Positions 51,980 through 60,252 of a stretch of DNA of 64,000 nucleotides are shown piece by piece. How positions within the stretch are numbered: the stretch's first letter is position 1; every line of letters starts with the position of its first letter. The translations under genes and the position numbers were made by a program. The stretch comes from JAFGXT01 sp963677165 (lineage in GTDB: Bacteria > Verrucomicrobiota > Lentisphaeria > Victivallales > SZUA-371). The stretch lies in NCBI GenBank assembly GCA_963677165.2, contig CAXXSX010000001.1:186001-250000 (forward strand), written 5' to 3'. The notes under the pieces were generated by a model. It ran no database searches. It was not told the DNA's origin and saw only the letters and a list, made by a program, of their open reading frames with translations.

Positions 51980-52724
51980 AGAAAGTATTTTTTCCAGTGC
52001 GCGTTTTATGCGGTTGATATTGAACTGCATTAATAATGAACGCCGTAACATCTTATGGTATACGCTGGGATTGATTGCGGTGTTGTTATTTCTGCCGGTC
52101 AGCTTATCCCAATTGATAAAACTTTATAACTGGCCTATTCCATTGAACCTCAGTCGTCCGGGATTGTATCTGACGCTGGCCGGAATTATTACCAGTGTAA
52201 CCATGATGCTCAAAGCCTCTGCCGCCTTTCCTGAACTAAAACATAAGGCCGGCGCCACCGCTCTGTTGTCGCTGCCAGCCAGTCCGCTGGAAAAAGTGTT
52301 GTCGCGTTACTTGTTGTATTCCATAGGATTATTACTGTTGTCGGCCGTTATCTGTGCGGCATGTATTGGTATTCTGATGATTTTTGTAATTAATCCTTCT
52401 ACTGCTACCTGGATGAAATCGGAACGCTGGTGGAATATCATTCTCAGTCTGTTATTTTTTCAAGGATTCTATTTTGCGGGAGCAGCGTATTTTAAGAAAA
52501 ATAATTTTCTCAAAACCAGCGTGACCTTGTTTCTGATCAATTTTGTGATTGGCGGAGCTTTTTCTTATTTTAAATTCGGTAAACCAATCATGATGAGTAG
52601 CGGCGGCTACGGGCTGGACGGCGGACTTCCCAGTTTTAGTTTAGGTATGGATATGATCATTTATCTGCTGTGTCTCGTAATGGTGTATTTTCGGATCAAG
52701 GAGCTGGAACTCGATGAGATTTGA
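51972..52724 (+). CDS. ABC-2 type permease protein
   Basis: A 250-residue integral membrane protein with about six hydrophobic helices. ATG 51972 has GGAGG upstream; an earlier in-frame start lies inside the ATPase gene without a site. The loop HKAGATALLSLPASPLEKVLSRYLLY is the coupling-type segment seen in ABC-2 permeases (LPASPLEK). It should form the membrane channel with the preceding ATPase. It overlaps both the upstream ATPase gene and the downstream GntR gene. Confidence 0.85.
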   Translation: MNEESIFSSARFMRLILNCINNERRNILWYTLGLIAVLLFLPVSLSQLIKLYNWPIPLNLSRPGLYLTLAGIITSVTMMLKASAAFPELKHKAGATALLSLPASPLEKVLSRYLLYSIGLLLLSAVICAACIGILMIFVINPSTATWMKSERWWNIILSLLFFQGFYFAGAAYFKKNNFLKTSVTLFLINFVIGGAFSYFKFGKPIMMSSGGYGLDGGLPSFSLGMDMIIYLLCLVMVYFRIKELELDEI

Positions 52725-53088
52725 GGAAAATCGCAACATTTTCCAGCAGATTGCCGATCAGTTTTGCTGGGATATTATGCAGGAGAAGTGGCAGGAGAAC
52801 GAACGTCTTCCATCTATCAGGGAAACTGCGGTTGAGCTTCAGGTGAATCCGAACACTGTAATGAAGTCATTCGCGGAACTTGAGGATTTGCAGATTATTT
52901 ACAAGCAGCGTGGGATGGGATATTATGTTGCACCGGGCGCACGTGAGAAAATACTGCAAATTCGCAAACATGATTTTTTTAATAATGAATTACCCAAGTT
53001 GTTCAAAACACTGAAAATGTTGGAACTCAGTCCGGAGGAACTAACTGAACTTTACCGTAAATATCTGGGAGATAATAAACCATCATGA
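52714..53088 (+). CDS. GntR family regulator, YtrA subfamily
   Basis: A 124-residue repressor with an N-terminal winged helix (about 8-75: IFQQIADQFCWDIMQEKW, RLPSIRETAVELQVNPNTVM, and the wing GMGYYVAPGAR). A short helical dimerisation tail of about 45 residues, without an effector domain, is the mark of the YtrA subfamily. These proteins usually autoregulate operons encoding ABC transporters and respond to cell-envelope antibiotics or stress. It overlaps the permease gene by 11 bases and the next small gene by four. Confidence 0.92.
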   Translation: MRFEENRNIFQQIADQFCWDIMQEKWQENERLPSIRETAVELQVNPNTVMKSFAELEDLQIIYKQRGMGYYVAPGAREKILQIRKHDFFNNELPKLFKTLKMLELSPEELTELYRKYLGDNKPS

Positions 53089-53246
53089 AAACCAACACCA
53101 TTTTACTGGCAACTCTGCTGGCAGTCATAGTCATAAAGCTGTTTTGTCTGGCTATGTTTTTCGATGGAGGTGCTATTCGCAGGCCGTATCATTTGCCGTT
53201 GCCGCCCCCGCCGCCTTCACCAGGAGCCGGACCTATGCATCGATAA
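53085..53246 (+). CDS. 53-residue single-pass peptide with proline-rich tail
   Basis: The ATG overlaps the GntR stop codon (ATGA), so translation is coupled. The peptide has a hydrophobic helix (residues 5-26, TILLATLLAVIVIKLFCLAM) and a C-terminal tail rich in Pro and Gly (HLPLPPPPPSPGAGPMHR). It could be an anchored periplasmic peptide or, if exported, a small secreted product of the transporter. No family is recognised. It is too short for standard ORF cut-offs and easily missed. Confidence 0.65.
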   Translation: MKTNTILLATLLAVIVIKLFCLAMFFDGGAIRRPYHLPLPPPPPSPGAGPMHR

Positions 53247-53364
53247 TTCCTGCTGAAATTTTAAACAAGGAAAAAAGTAAGTCTTCGCTTATGGTTCTAA
53301 CCAATAAAGACATGACAATCCATTTAAACACAGCTTTTAGGCGGATTTCTAAAGGACAATCATC

Positions 53365-53988
53365 ATGAGAAACGTTAAATTTTATTATCGAAAGCAATTT
53401 ACTCTTATAGAGCTCTTGGTTGTGATCTCTATTATTGCCATCCTGGCTGGATTGCTGTTTCCAGTGCTTGGAAAAGTCAGGCGTAAAGCGAAAAGTGTTT
53501 CCTGCGTCAATAATCTGCATCAGATTGGTCTGGCCTTTAGTAGCTATCTGCCTGATTTTCGCGGATGTCTGCCTCATGCCGCGCAGAAACCTACAATTAA
53601 TCAAAACGAAAACCGTATCGTGGATGTACTGAAAGACTATACGGGAGGCAATCAGCTGGTTTTTCGTTGTCCGGGAGATATTCTGCCCGAAAATGCCTAT
53701 GAGGGCGGAACCGTACTCAAAACATTTTATGAGTCGGAAGGCAGCAGCTACGAATATTCCAGCCTGTTAGGAGGAACCAAAGTAAAAGCTAAAATGGGAA
53801 AGCTAGGAATACCGGCAACCATGTTGGCCGTGATGTATGATTACGAATGTTTTCATCGAAGTTCCGAAGTAACTTCGGTTAACCAGAGTGGAAGTGCTGA
53901 CAGCAGCAAACAAACCAAAGTAGCCAAAAAGACTGGAGCGAAAAATTATCTTTTTGCTGACTGGCATGTAGGAGATTATGAACTATGA
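53365..53988 (+). CDS. Prepilin-like protein with type IV N-methylation motif (DUF1559-like)
   Basis: A 207-residue pseudopilin-type protein. The N-terminus RKQFTLIELLVVISIIAILA is the class III signal: a short basic leader, Phe at +1 and Glu at +5, followed by a hydrophobic helix. Position -1 is Gln rather than Gly, which would be unusual for prepilin peptidase. The rest includes ARRKAKSVSC-like RRKAKSVSCVNNLHQIG and the C-terminal NYLFADWHVGDYEL, as in the large prepilin families of Lentisphaerota. AAAGGA precedes the ATG. Being inside an ABC-transporter operon is unusual. The stop overlaps the next start by four bases. Confidence 0.85.
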   Translation: MRNVKFYYRKQFTLIELLVVISIIAILAGLLFPVLGKVRRKAKSVSCVNNLHQIGLAFSSYLPDFRGCLPHAAQKPTINQNENRIVDVLKDYTGGNQLVFRCPGDILPENAYEGGTVLKTFYESEGSSYEYSSLLGGTKVKAKMGKLGIPATMLAVMYDYECFHRSSEVTSVNQSGSADSSKQTKVAKKTGAKNYLFADWHVGDYEL

Positions 53989-54632
53989 ACACGAATGAAA
54001 CGGATTTAGCGAATAACCGTAAACTTTGGAGTAGACGTAAGAAAATTATGCTGGTATCTATCCTGGGGCTACTGTTATTTGTTGGTTTTTTGATTGCCTG
54101 GTTGCTTCCGAACCGTGCCCCGGATCCCGCTAAGATGACCCGGGATGAGGCGGTAAAATACTTTGCTTCAAAGAAATTTGCCAATTTGCCCGATCAGGAA
54201 AAATTTGCTTACATGAAGAAAATGAGAGACAAGGTTGGTAGAACTCCGCCGCATGTACTGGGCAGAAAGCTGAACGATAATGAAAAAAAGATGGCCATGA
54301 ATAACATGCAGCAGATGATATATAAAATGATCAAGAATCGGTTAAAACGCTTCTATACTTTATCCAAAGAAGAGCAGGATGCGGAACTGGACAAGCTCAT
54401 AAACATGATGGAGGCGGGAAAAAAGCATGGTAATCGCCCTCCCGGTTCGCCCCCGGGAGGCGGAGGAAAACCTGGGAGGAAAGATGGTCCTCCCAATCCT
54501 GGCGCAGTGGCCAAAATGGTGCTGGAGAACACGGATTCATCTACTCGAGCTCAAGCCGTTGGAGTTGTTCGCCGTCTACAGCAGCGCATGAAGGAACGAG
54601 GCGTAGAAGGACCGGAATTGCCATTTCCCTAG
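53985..54632 (+). CDS. Single-pass membrane protein with helical and Pro/Gly-rich periplasmic part
   Basis: A 215-residue protein: basic N-terminus, membrane helix (about 20-42, KIMLVSILGLLLFVGFLIAW), then two helical segments rich in Lys, Met and Glu (about 50-145). A linker with RPPGSPPGGGGKPGRKDG (about 147-166) and a final helix follow. No family is recognised. ATGA overlap with the prepilin-like gene shows coupling. It ends the operon. It may scaffold the prepilin-like protein or the transporter. Confidence 0.7.
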   Translation: MNTNETDLANNRKLWSRRKKIMLVSILGLLLFVGFLIAWLLPNRAPDPAKMTRDEAVKYFASKKFANLPDQEKFAYMKKMRDKVGRTPPHVLGRKLNDNEKKMAMNNMQQMIYKMIKNRLKRFYTLSKEEQDAELDKLINMMEAGKKHGNRPPGSPPGGGGKPGRKDGPPNPGAVAKMVLENTDSSTRAQAVGVVRRLQQRMKERGVEGPELPFP

Positions 54633-55089
54633 TGCCCTGTCAATCTTTAACTGTCGGTCTCTCTGTACTACTATCTATAAACTTCTTGTTTTTTTTAGAA
54701 AGATTTTTACAATGCAACATTCATAAACGCTTAACTATTAATTCAGTAAGGTGTTAATCTAACGGCTTCAATTTTAACCAGCGCGAAGTTCTTCCTGGTA
54801 GAGGCGACTTTAGATGAAAGTGCCCGCCGCAACAGCGGCAGGTCAGTACGACTGACAGCGTACTTACACTCAACGCTCCTACGTCGCTTTCGTGGTTTAC
54901 CGGTTCCTTTCTAAGTAGGGGCGATTTTCGATGAAAACGCCCGTCGCACCAGCGACAGTATGATCGTTTTAAATTTTCATGGATAAACTGCCGTGCTGGT
55001 GCACGGTGTGCCGGTTTTATCAAAACAGGCACTACTTTGCTCCCGCATTCTTAATTTAATTCCTTTGGTTGTGGCTTTGCCGCGCTGTG
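54633..55089. other. Gene-free region with structured direct repeats
   Basis: The region holds two copies of a 53-54-bp hairpin unit (separate entry) and, near 54984-55012, a GTGCTGGTGCAC-containing hairpin. No coding frame has a ribosome site or family match. No clear terminator with a T-run follows the operon at 54632. Confidence 0.55.
54797..54966. repeat. Two direct copies of a 53-54-bp double-hairpin unit
   Basis: Unit 1 spans 54797-54850 and unit 2 spans 54914-54966. Each forms two consecutive hairpins. The second hairpin is GCCGC-AACA-GCGGC in unit 1 and GTCGC-ACCA-GCGAC in unit 2, so a C-G pair has become a T-A pair in both arms together. The first hairpins (ACTTT/AAAGT and TTTTC/GAAAA type) are likewise kept. 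Confidence 0.75.
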
Positions 55090-57297
55090 TTATTCTCTAA
55101 GCATTAGTTTTGCGGACTGTTGGTTTTCCGCGTTTGCTCCTTCCACCAGAATAGCCAGTTCACCGATGAGACTGCGGAGCTCAAATGCCTGTCCCGACAA
55201 TTCTTCACTGGCGGCGGCAGATTCTTCCGAGGTTGCTGAATTTGCCTGTGTAACTTGATTCATCTGGTCCACTGCTGCGTTGATTTGCGATATCCCGTCG
55301 TTTTGTTCACGACTGGCCCCGGAAACTTCATTGACGATATTCGCCAGTTTTTCAGATGCTTCAACGATGCGTTTGAGTATTTCGGCAACATTTCTGGAGG
55401 CTTCAACCCCGGCCTGGGCGCTTTCCTGGGATTCCGCGATTAGATGAGAGGTGTCTTTTGCCGCTTCGGCACTGCGTAGCGCCAGATTCCTTACTTCTTC
55501 GGCAACCACCGCGAATCCTTTCCCTGACTCTCCGGCACGTGCGGCTTCTACTGCCGCGTTTAAAGCCAGAAGATTGGTTTGGAACGCGATTTCGTCAATA
55601 TTGCCCAGAATTTTGACGGTTTTATCCGAAGAATCTTTGATCTTATCAATTGTATGGACCAGATCATCCATCGCATTTGCGCCTTGTCCTGCATTATGAT
55701 GTGCTTCGTTGGCGATGTCGCTTGCTTTTGCGGCGTTGTCACTGTTAAGCGATGTCATGCTTGACATCTCTTCAAGGCTGCTGGAGATTTCTTCAATGCT
55801 GGCGGCCTGCTGGCTGGTGCTGCTCGACAATGATTGCGCAGAACCGGATATCTGCTGTGAAGCCGATGATACCTGTTCGGCATTTCCGGTTAGCGATGTT
55901 ATGATTTTGCGTAGTACCTTTGAGATACTGGTAATAATAGTATATGCCATGACAATACCGACGACAACTGCGATAATTCCTAGAATTGTGGTGAGTAATT
56001 TTGTGCTTGATGCCGCATTCAGCATCTGTTTGTCGGTCATCACGTTTTCAGCTACAGTTTCATTGATTTTATTAAGAGCATTTTGAACAGTCTGTAACGC
56101 CGGCATTGTTTTTTCCGCAAAGATTTGATTTGCCTTTGTTTTTCCGGTCAGGTCATTCTGGGCTATTGCTTTTAAACTATCAAGGTCATGAACTGTCTTA
56201 TGAAGCAGTTTCAGGGTCACATTTTCAAATATTTTACGTGCTTTACGGTTGGCATTAACATTGTCTGCTTCAATAGCGATGGCTTTCTGAAAATAGGCAT
56301 CCATTTTTTGTAGAGCCGGAAGGGTTTGTGTGCAGTATATCTGCTGGGCTTTGAGTTTATCGTTTTTCAGCAGTGCTTCTTTTATTGCCGCTGCGGATTG
56401 ATGTAGCCGGTAGTGATCGTTTTTACTGGCCTCAAGTACCTTGTTTATGGCTGGTACTTCCTTTAGAATACCACTTCCCAGCAGCTTACCGTATTTACAT
56501 CTGTTTGGATCGGACTCAATGTTATTGTTAATTTTTCCGGTCATAATTTCTTCGGCAACTTTGGCGGACCAGTTTTTGTGATCCAGCAGACGATGCAGCA
56601 ATAATTCTGCGACTCCCGGATGAAGCGGTTTATAGACGGCAATCATCTTATTTACTGATTCATGCAGTTCTTTATGGACAATAAAAATATCATTCCAGAA
56701 GCTTCTGGCTTTGCCTCTGCTGAGTTTATAGATTTGTTTTGCCTGTTTGGAAGCCAGCCATTTGCCAAACCTGCATTGGTTCGGATCGGTTTGGACCTTG
56801 ATTTTACGTCTATTTTCGATAAAGGTGTCGCGGATTTTTGTTGCCCAATTCAGGTGATCCACAATACATTGTGCTAGAAGTCCCGGCAGTTCGGAATCTG
56901 CCTGTTTGAAATTATTCCTAATCTCTGCGGCGGATTCATGCAGGGAATGGTGAGGTTCTTCTATTGAAGTATACAGTGGTTTCAAGGCAGGAACCAGCTT
57001 TTCTGCTCTTTTTCTATCGTCGCCGTAAAGGAATTTTCCAAAGGCGCAAAGGTGATCGTTTTCCTGGACTTTTATTTCAGTTGTGTTTACTCCGTTAAGC
57101 TGCTTGCTAAGGTCATTGGCCCAGTTTAGATGATCTACCAGTTTCTGAGCGGTTTCTCCTCTAAGTTTATTGCCTTCGATTACTTCCCCGGCATTATTTA
57201 CGATGCGGCCAATCCCAACATATGCTATAACTGCCATTGCTGTAAGCAGAACGAGCAGCATTCCGAATCCCAGCCATATCTTTTTACTGATACCCAT
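55090..57297 (-). CDS. Methyl-accepting chemotaxis protein with three tandem CZB domains
   Basis: A 735-residue chemoreceptor. A first membrane helix (about 7-30) is followed by a periplasmic region with three CZB-type zinc-binding repeats. Repeat 1 has His56, Cys84, His116 and His120; repeat 2 His148, Cys175, His208 and His212; repeat 3 His240, Cys267, His295 and His299. The first His of each repeat is exactly 92 residues apart. Each shows DHxNW, a Cys-x-FGK-like knuckle and HxxxH. After a helical stretch comes the second membrane helix (about 430-455), no clear HAMP, and a signalling domain with IDEIAFQTNLLALNAAVEAA and GKGFAVVAEEVRNLA. No CheR-binding pentapeptide ends the protein. Confidence 0.9.
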   Translation of the reverse strand: MGISKKIWLGFGMLLVLLTAMAVIAYVGIGRIVNNAGEVIEGNKLRGETAQKLVDHLNWANDLSKQLNGVNTTEIKVQENDHLCAFGKFLYGDDRKRAEKLVPALKPLYTSIEEPHHSLHESAAEIRNNFKQADSELPGLLAQCIVDHLNWATKIRDTFIENRRKIKVQTDPNQCRFGKWLASKQAKQIYKLSRGKARSFWNDIFIVHKELHESVNKMIAVYKPLHPGVAELLLHRLLDHKNWSAKVAEEIMTGKINNNIESDPNRCKYGKLLGSGILKEVPAINKVLEASKNDHYRLHQSAAAIKEALLKNDKLKAQQIYCTQTLPALQKMDAYFQKAIAIEADNVNANRKARKIFENVTLKLLHKTVHDLDSLKAIAQNDLTGKTKANQIFAEKTMPALQTVQNALNKINETVAENVMTDKQMLNAASSTKLLTTILGIIAVVVGIVMAYTIITSISKVLRKIITSLTGNAEQVSSASQQISGSAQSLSSSTSQQAASIEEISSSLEEMSSMTSLNSDNAAKASDIANEAHHNAGQGANAMDDLVHTIDKIKDSSDKTVKILGNIDEIAFQTNLLALNAAVEAARAGESGKGFAVVAEEVRNLALRSAEAAKDTSHLIAESQESAQAGVEASRNVAEILKRIVEASEKLANIVNEVSGASREQNDGISQINAAVDQMNQVTQANSATSEESAAASEELSGQAFELRSLIGELAILVEGANAENQQSAKLMLRE

Positions 57298-57874
57298 TGT
57301 TTTCTCCTGTATGCGACTATTTGGTTAAAAAAGTATTCGCTACTAAAAATGAATCCAGTACTGCATGAATCCGTACGGCGGATGATGTTATTACCGCTTC
57401 AAACTTCGCGCTGTTCGCTGGGGAAGCAGAAAAATACATACATCGCAGATTTGAAATATAGATACAGCTATCGTGTATTGGCCATAATGCCCCTCCAAAT
57501 AAATACCCCACTTAAAACCTGAAAGTAAAGATGATTATATATCGACAAAAGCTTGTTGTCATCACTTTTGCTTGAAAAAAAATGTTTCTTTCCGGATATT
57601 AGCCTGTTTGCTGCGCTTTTGTTGCAAAATATATTCGTGTAAGTTTGGATAAGATGTTGAAGTTTTTCTAAAAAGCTGTTACGAAATAAAATCTAATTTG
57701 TTTTTCGATAGAATGTAGTAAATTACTTTGCTAATGAATTACATCATATGTATATCTTTATATTAATATAAAATATACTAGAATGAAATAATCAGCTTTT
57801 CAAGAATGCTGCTTTTTAACCAAAGAATTTGAAATTAGATGGAACATTTGTTAATATATTAATCAGGAATAGTT
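57298..57874. other. Gene-free, AT-rich region between the chemoreceptor and DUF2079-like genes
   Basis: It contains family-A repeat copy 3 at 57368-57436. The remainder is AT-rich with no clear promoter, terminator or coding frame that I can support. Confidence 0.5.
57368..57436 (+). repeat. Interspersed palindromic repeat, family A copy 3
   Basis: Begins ATCCGTACGGCGGATGATG, a diverged form of the family-A core in which the hairpin is kept as ATCCGT-ACG-GCGGAT with paired changes. ACCGCTTCAAACTTCGCGCT and GGGGAAGCAGAAAAA follow, matching the body and end of copy 1. Confidence 0.6.
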
Positions 57875-60085
57875 ATGAATAGTAAAGTTATCTTATCCTT
57901 TTTTCGATTTGAAATGATAAGGACGTTTGGGTTTTGCATAATTTATTCTGCAGTTTTAGCGTTTGCAGTAGATAAATTTTTTCTGAATATTGCCGCAACA
58001 GAAATGATTTCATATGGAATTGCTTCAAAGAAATTTTTCCCATCTATATATACCGCATTAATGTTTCCTGGGTTTTCTGCGTTATTATTATTTACCGCAA
58101 CCAGAGTAAAGTTAAAACAGATTATCATAGCGAATTTTCCTGGAATACTGTTTTTACCGCTGTTGGCTGCCGAAGTCGGTTTCCTTTCTGTAAATCTTTT
58201 TATAATTATATTCGGCATTTGTTTGTTTCGTTCTCTATTGCTATGTAAATTTAGTCTTTATCGCTTATACAACCAGCACAAATGGTCTACCGTAATGGTG
58301 ATTACGATAACATCTGCTTTGGTAATCTATGGGATATTAATTCAATGGATTGCCTATAAGAAGATGTTTCTGACGTTTAGTGATTGGGGGTTGTTTTACA
58401 ATGTTGCAGATAATACTTTGAATGGACGTTTTTTATATAGCAACTGGGAAAAGTGCAATTTTTTTGGAGTCCATTTTATGCCGGTGCCCTTTGCTGTATT
58501 GCTTCCTCTAATTGCAATATTTCGGCATCCCATGTCAATTTTTATACTCAATTCTACTGTTCTTTGGGGAAGTGGGATCCTTTTATATTATTTTATGGTA
58601 AAACATAAGGTAAACGGAATTTCCTCTGGATGCATTGCTCTGGTCTATTTATTAAGTCCTTCTGTCTTTAACATGAATACTTCTTTGTACTACGGATTTC
58701 ACTGTATTTACCTGTTCATACCACTTTTTTTCTGGTTTTATATATTATATCAAGGTGAAAAATATATCCCGGCATTTTTGATCTTTATTCTTACGCTTGG
58801 AATTAAGGAGACTGTTCCGGTTTTCTGGATGGGATGGGCTATTGTTGAATTTATCTGTTCTAGGAAAAAACAGGCTTTGGTATATCTGATTGTAAGTATT
58901 GCTGTTTTTCTTTTCCTGATAAAAGTAGTTATACCATTTATCAGGCCAGAGGGATATGCATATACCTCGCATTATGCACATTTAGGCAACGGATTGATAG
59001 AAATCGCTCTATCTCCTTTTGTTAAACCACAAATCTTCTGGAAATGTCTTTTTTCTGTAAATAATTTAAATTACTTGGTTGTACTAATTGTTCCAATGTT
59101 TATTATAGGATTTTCCAGACCACTATATTTGCTGATTGGCTTACCTCAACTGATATTTGTAATGCTACGACTTAATACTTCTTTGGTTAATAATTGTTCA
59201 CAATACCAAACAGAAACTTTTGCAATGATTTCAATCAATATGGCTATTGGTGCTATAATGCTGAAAAAATGTCATACTCCGGCATGGTTTAAATGGCTTT
59301 CTGCTGGACTTAAATTACCTTCAGGTAACTCTGTCTTCCGAAAATGGTCAGTCGTATCAGCGATATCAGCTCTTGGAGTCGCGCTGGTTTGTCATCATCT
59401 ATATGCCGTTTCCCTATGGAACAAATACTCTAACTGTCATTTACTTACAAGACCTGATTGTCAACAATTGACAAAGGAAATAAAACAGGTTATACCGGCC
59501 GGATCAATTATTGGTAGTACAGAGCGTTTGGCTACTCATCTAATGTGTAATTATCGACCATTTAAAATTACTGTTCCAAGCTTAGATTACTATATAATGG
59601 ATTTATCGGATCATTTACATAAAGGAAATAAACTCATTGAAAAATTTAATAATAATCCCGATTATGGCCTGGTATGGATGAAAAACTATAAAGGGCATCT
59701 TTTATATATTTTCAAACACCATGCCCCTGACAAGTTTATTTCCTCAATTCAATCTTTTTCTACCAAACAATGGGATAAATGCGGAAGCTTAATAAAGGTT
59801 AAAGATCCTGATCAAAATTTTGAGATAAAGGTTAAACTGTCACAACAAAACAATACCATTATTATGAACTTTTATGCAAGAGTCATAAAAAGGCCATTAA
59901 AAAATGTGAAATTTATTATTGGAATACAAAAGAACGACCAAACTCTTTTCTGGACAGTTCCATACGATTTAGGGATTACATCTGCAACTCAAGCAAAGCA
60001 GGATGATGTATATAAATTTTCGTTTCCAGTGCCAAATAAATGGCAACTGCCATTTAAACTTAATGCAGAAATTATTTCTATGTAA
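57875..60085 (+). CDS. DUF2079-type polytopic membrane protein
   Basis: A 736-residue membrane protein. It has about twelve helices (to about residue 530) and a soluble C-terminal region of about 200 residues. The loop FSDWGLFYNVADNTLNGRFL followed by NFFGVHFMPVPFAVLLPL is the DUF2079 signature, related in layout to GT-C glycosyltransferases (acidic residue in the first loop, then a conserved His). Enzyme activity is unproven. AGGAAT precedes the ATG. The first part of the protein carries an extra N-terminal block of four helices before the DUF2079 core. Codon use is AT-rich compared with neighbours. Confidence 0.78.
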   Translation: MNSKVILSFFRFEMIRTFGFCIIYSAVLAFAVDKFFLNIAATEMISYGIASKKFFPSIYTALMFPGFSALLLFTATRVKLKQIIIANFPGILFLPLLAAEVGFLSVNLFIIIFGICLFRSLLLCKFSLYRLYNQHKWSTVMVITITSALVIYGILIQWIAYKKMFLTFSDWGLFYNVADNTLNGRFLYSNWEKCNFFGVHFMPVPFAVLLPLIAIFRHPMSIFILNSTVLWGSGILLYYFMVKHKVNGISSGCIALVYLLSPSVFNMNTSLYYGFHCIYLFIPLFFWFYILYQGEKYIPAFLIFILTLGIKETVPVFWMGWAIVEFICSRKKQALVYLIVSIAVFLFLIKVVIPFIRPEGYAYTSHYAHLGNGLIEIALSPFVKPQIFWKCLFSVNNLNYLVVLIVPMFIIGFSRPLYLLIGLPQLIFVMLRLNTSLVNNCSQYQTETFAMISINMAIGAIMLKKCHTPAWFKWLSAGLKLPSGNSVFRKWSVVSAISALGVALVCHHLYAVSLWNKYSNCHLLTRPDCQQLTKEIKQVIPAGSIIGSTERLATHLMCNYRPFKITVPSLDYYIMDLSDHLHKGNKLIEKFNNNPDYGLVWMKNYKGHLLYIFKHHAPDKFISSIQSFSTKQWDKCGSLIKVKDPDQNFEIKVKLSQQNNTIIMNFYARVIKRPLKNVKFIIGIQKNDQTLFWTVPYDLGITSATQAKQDDVYKFSFPVPNKWQLPFKLNAEIISM

Positions 60086-60252
60086 AAATTTAGCTATAGG
60101 CATATCACTATCAGAAGACCTCTGCTCTTGTGGAAGACTATAATTTTACGGATGATCTTTAATATTTTATATTCAGAAGCATTGATCGGTTGAATATTAA
60201 TTTTAGGGGAATAAATTAATATAATAATTCCGAAATAAACAGCGGTTGGATA

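Noticed and set aside
53144..53368. 74-codon frame between the GntR gene and the prepilin-like gene
   Set aside because: It overlaps the coupled 53-residue peptide in another frame and has no ribosome site or hydrophobic signature that makes sense.
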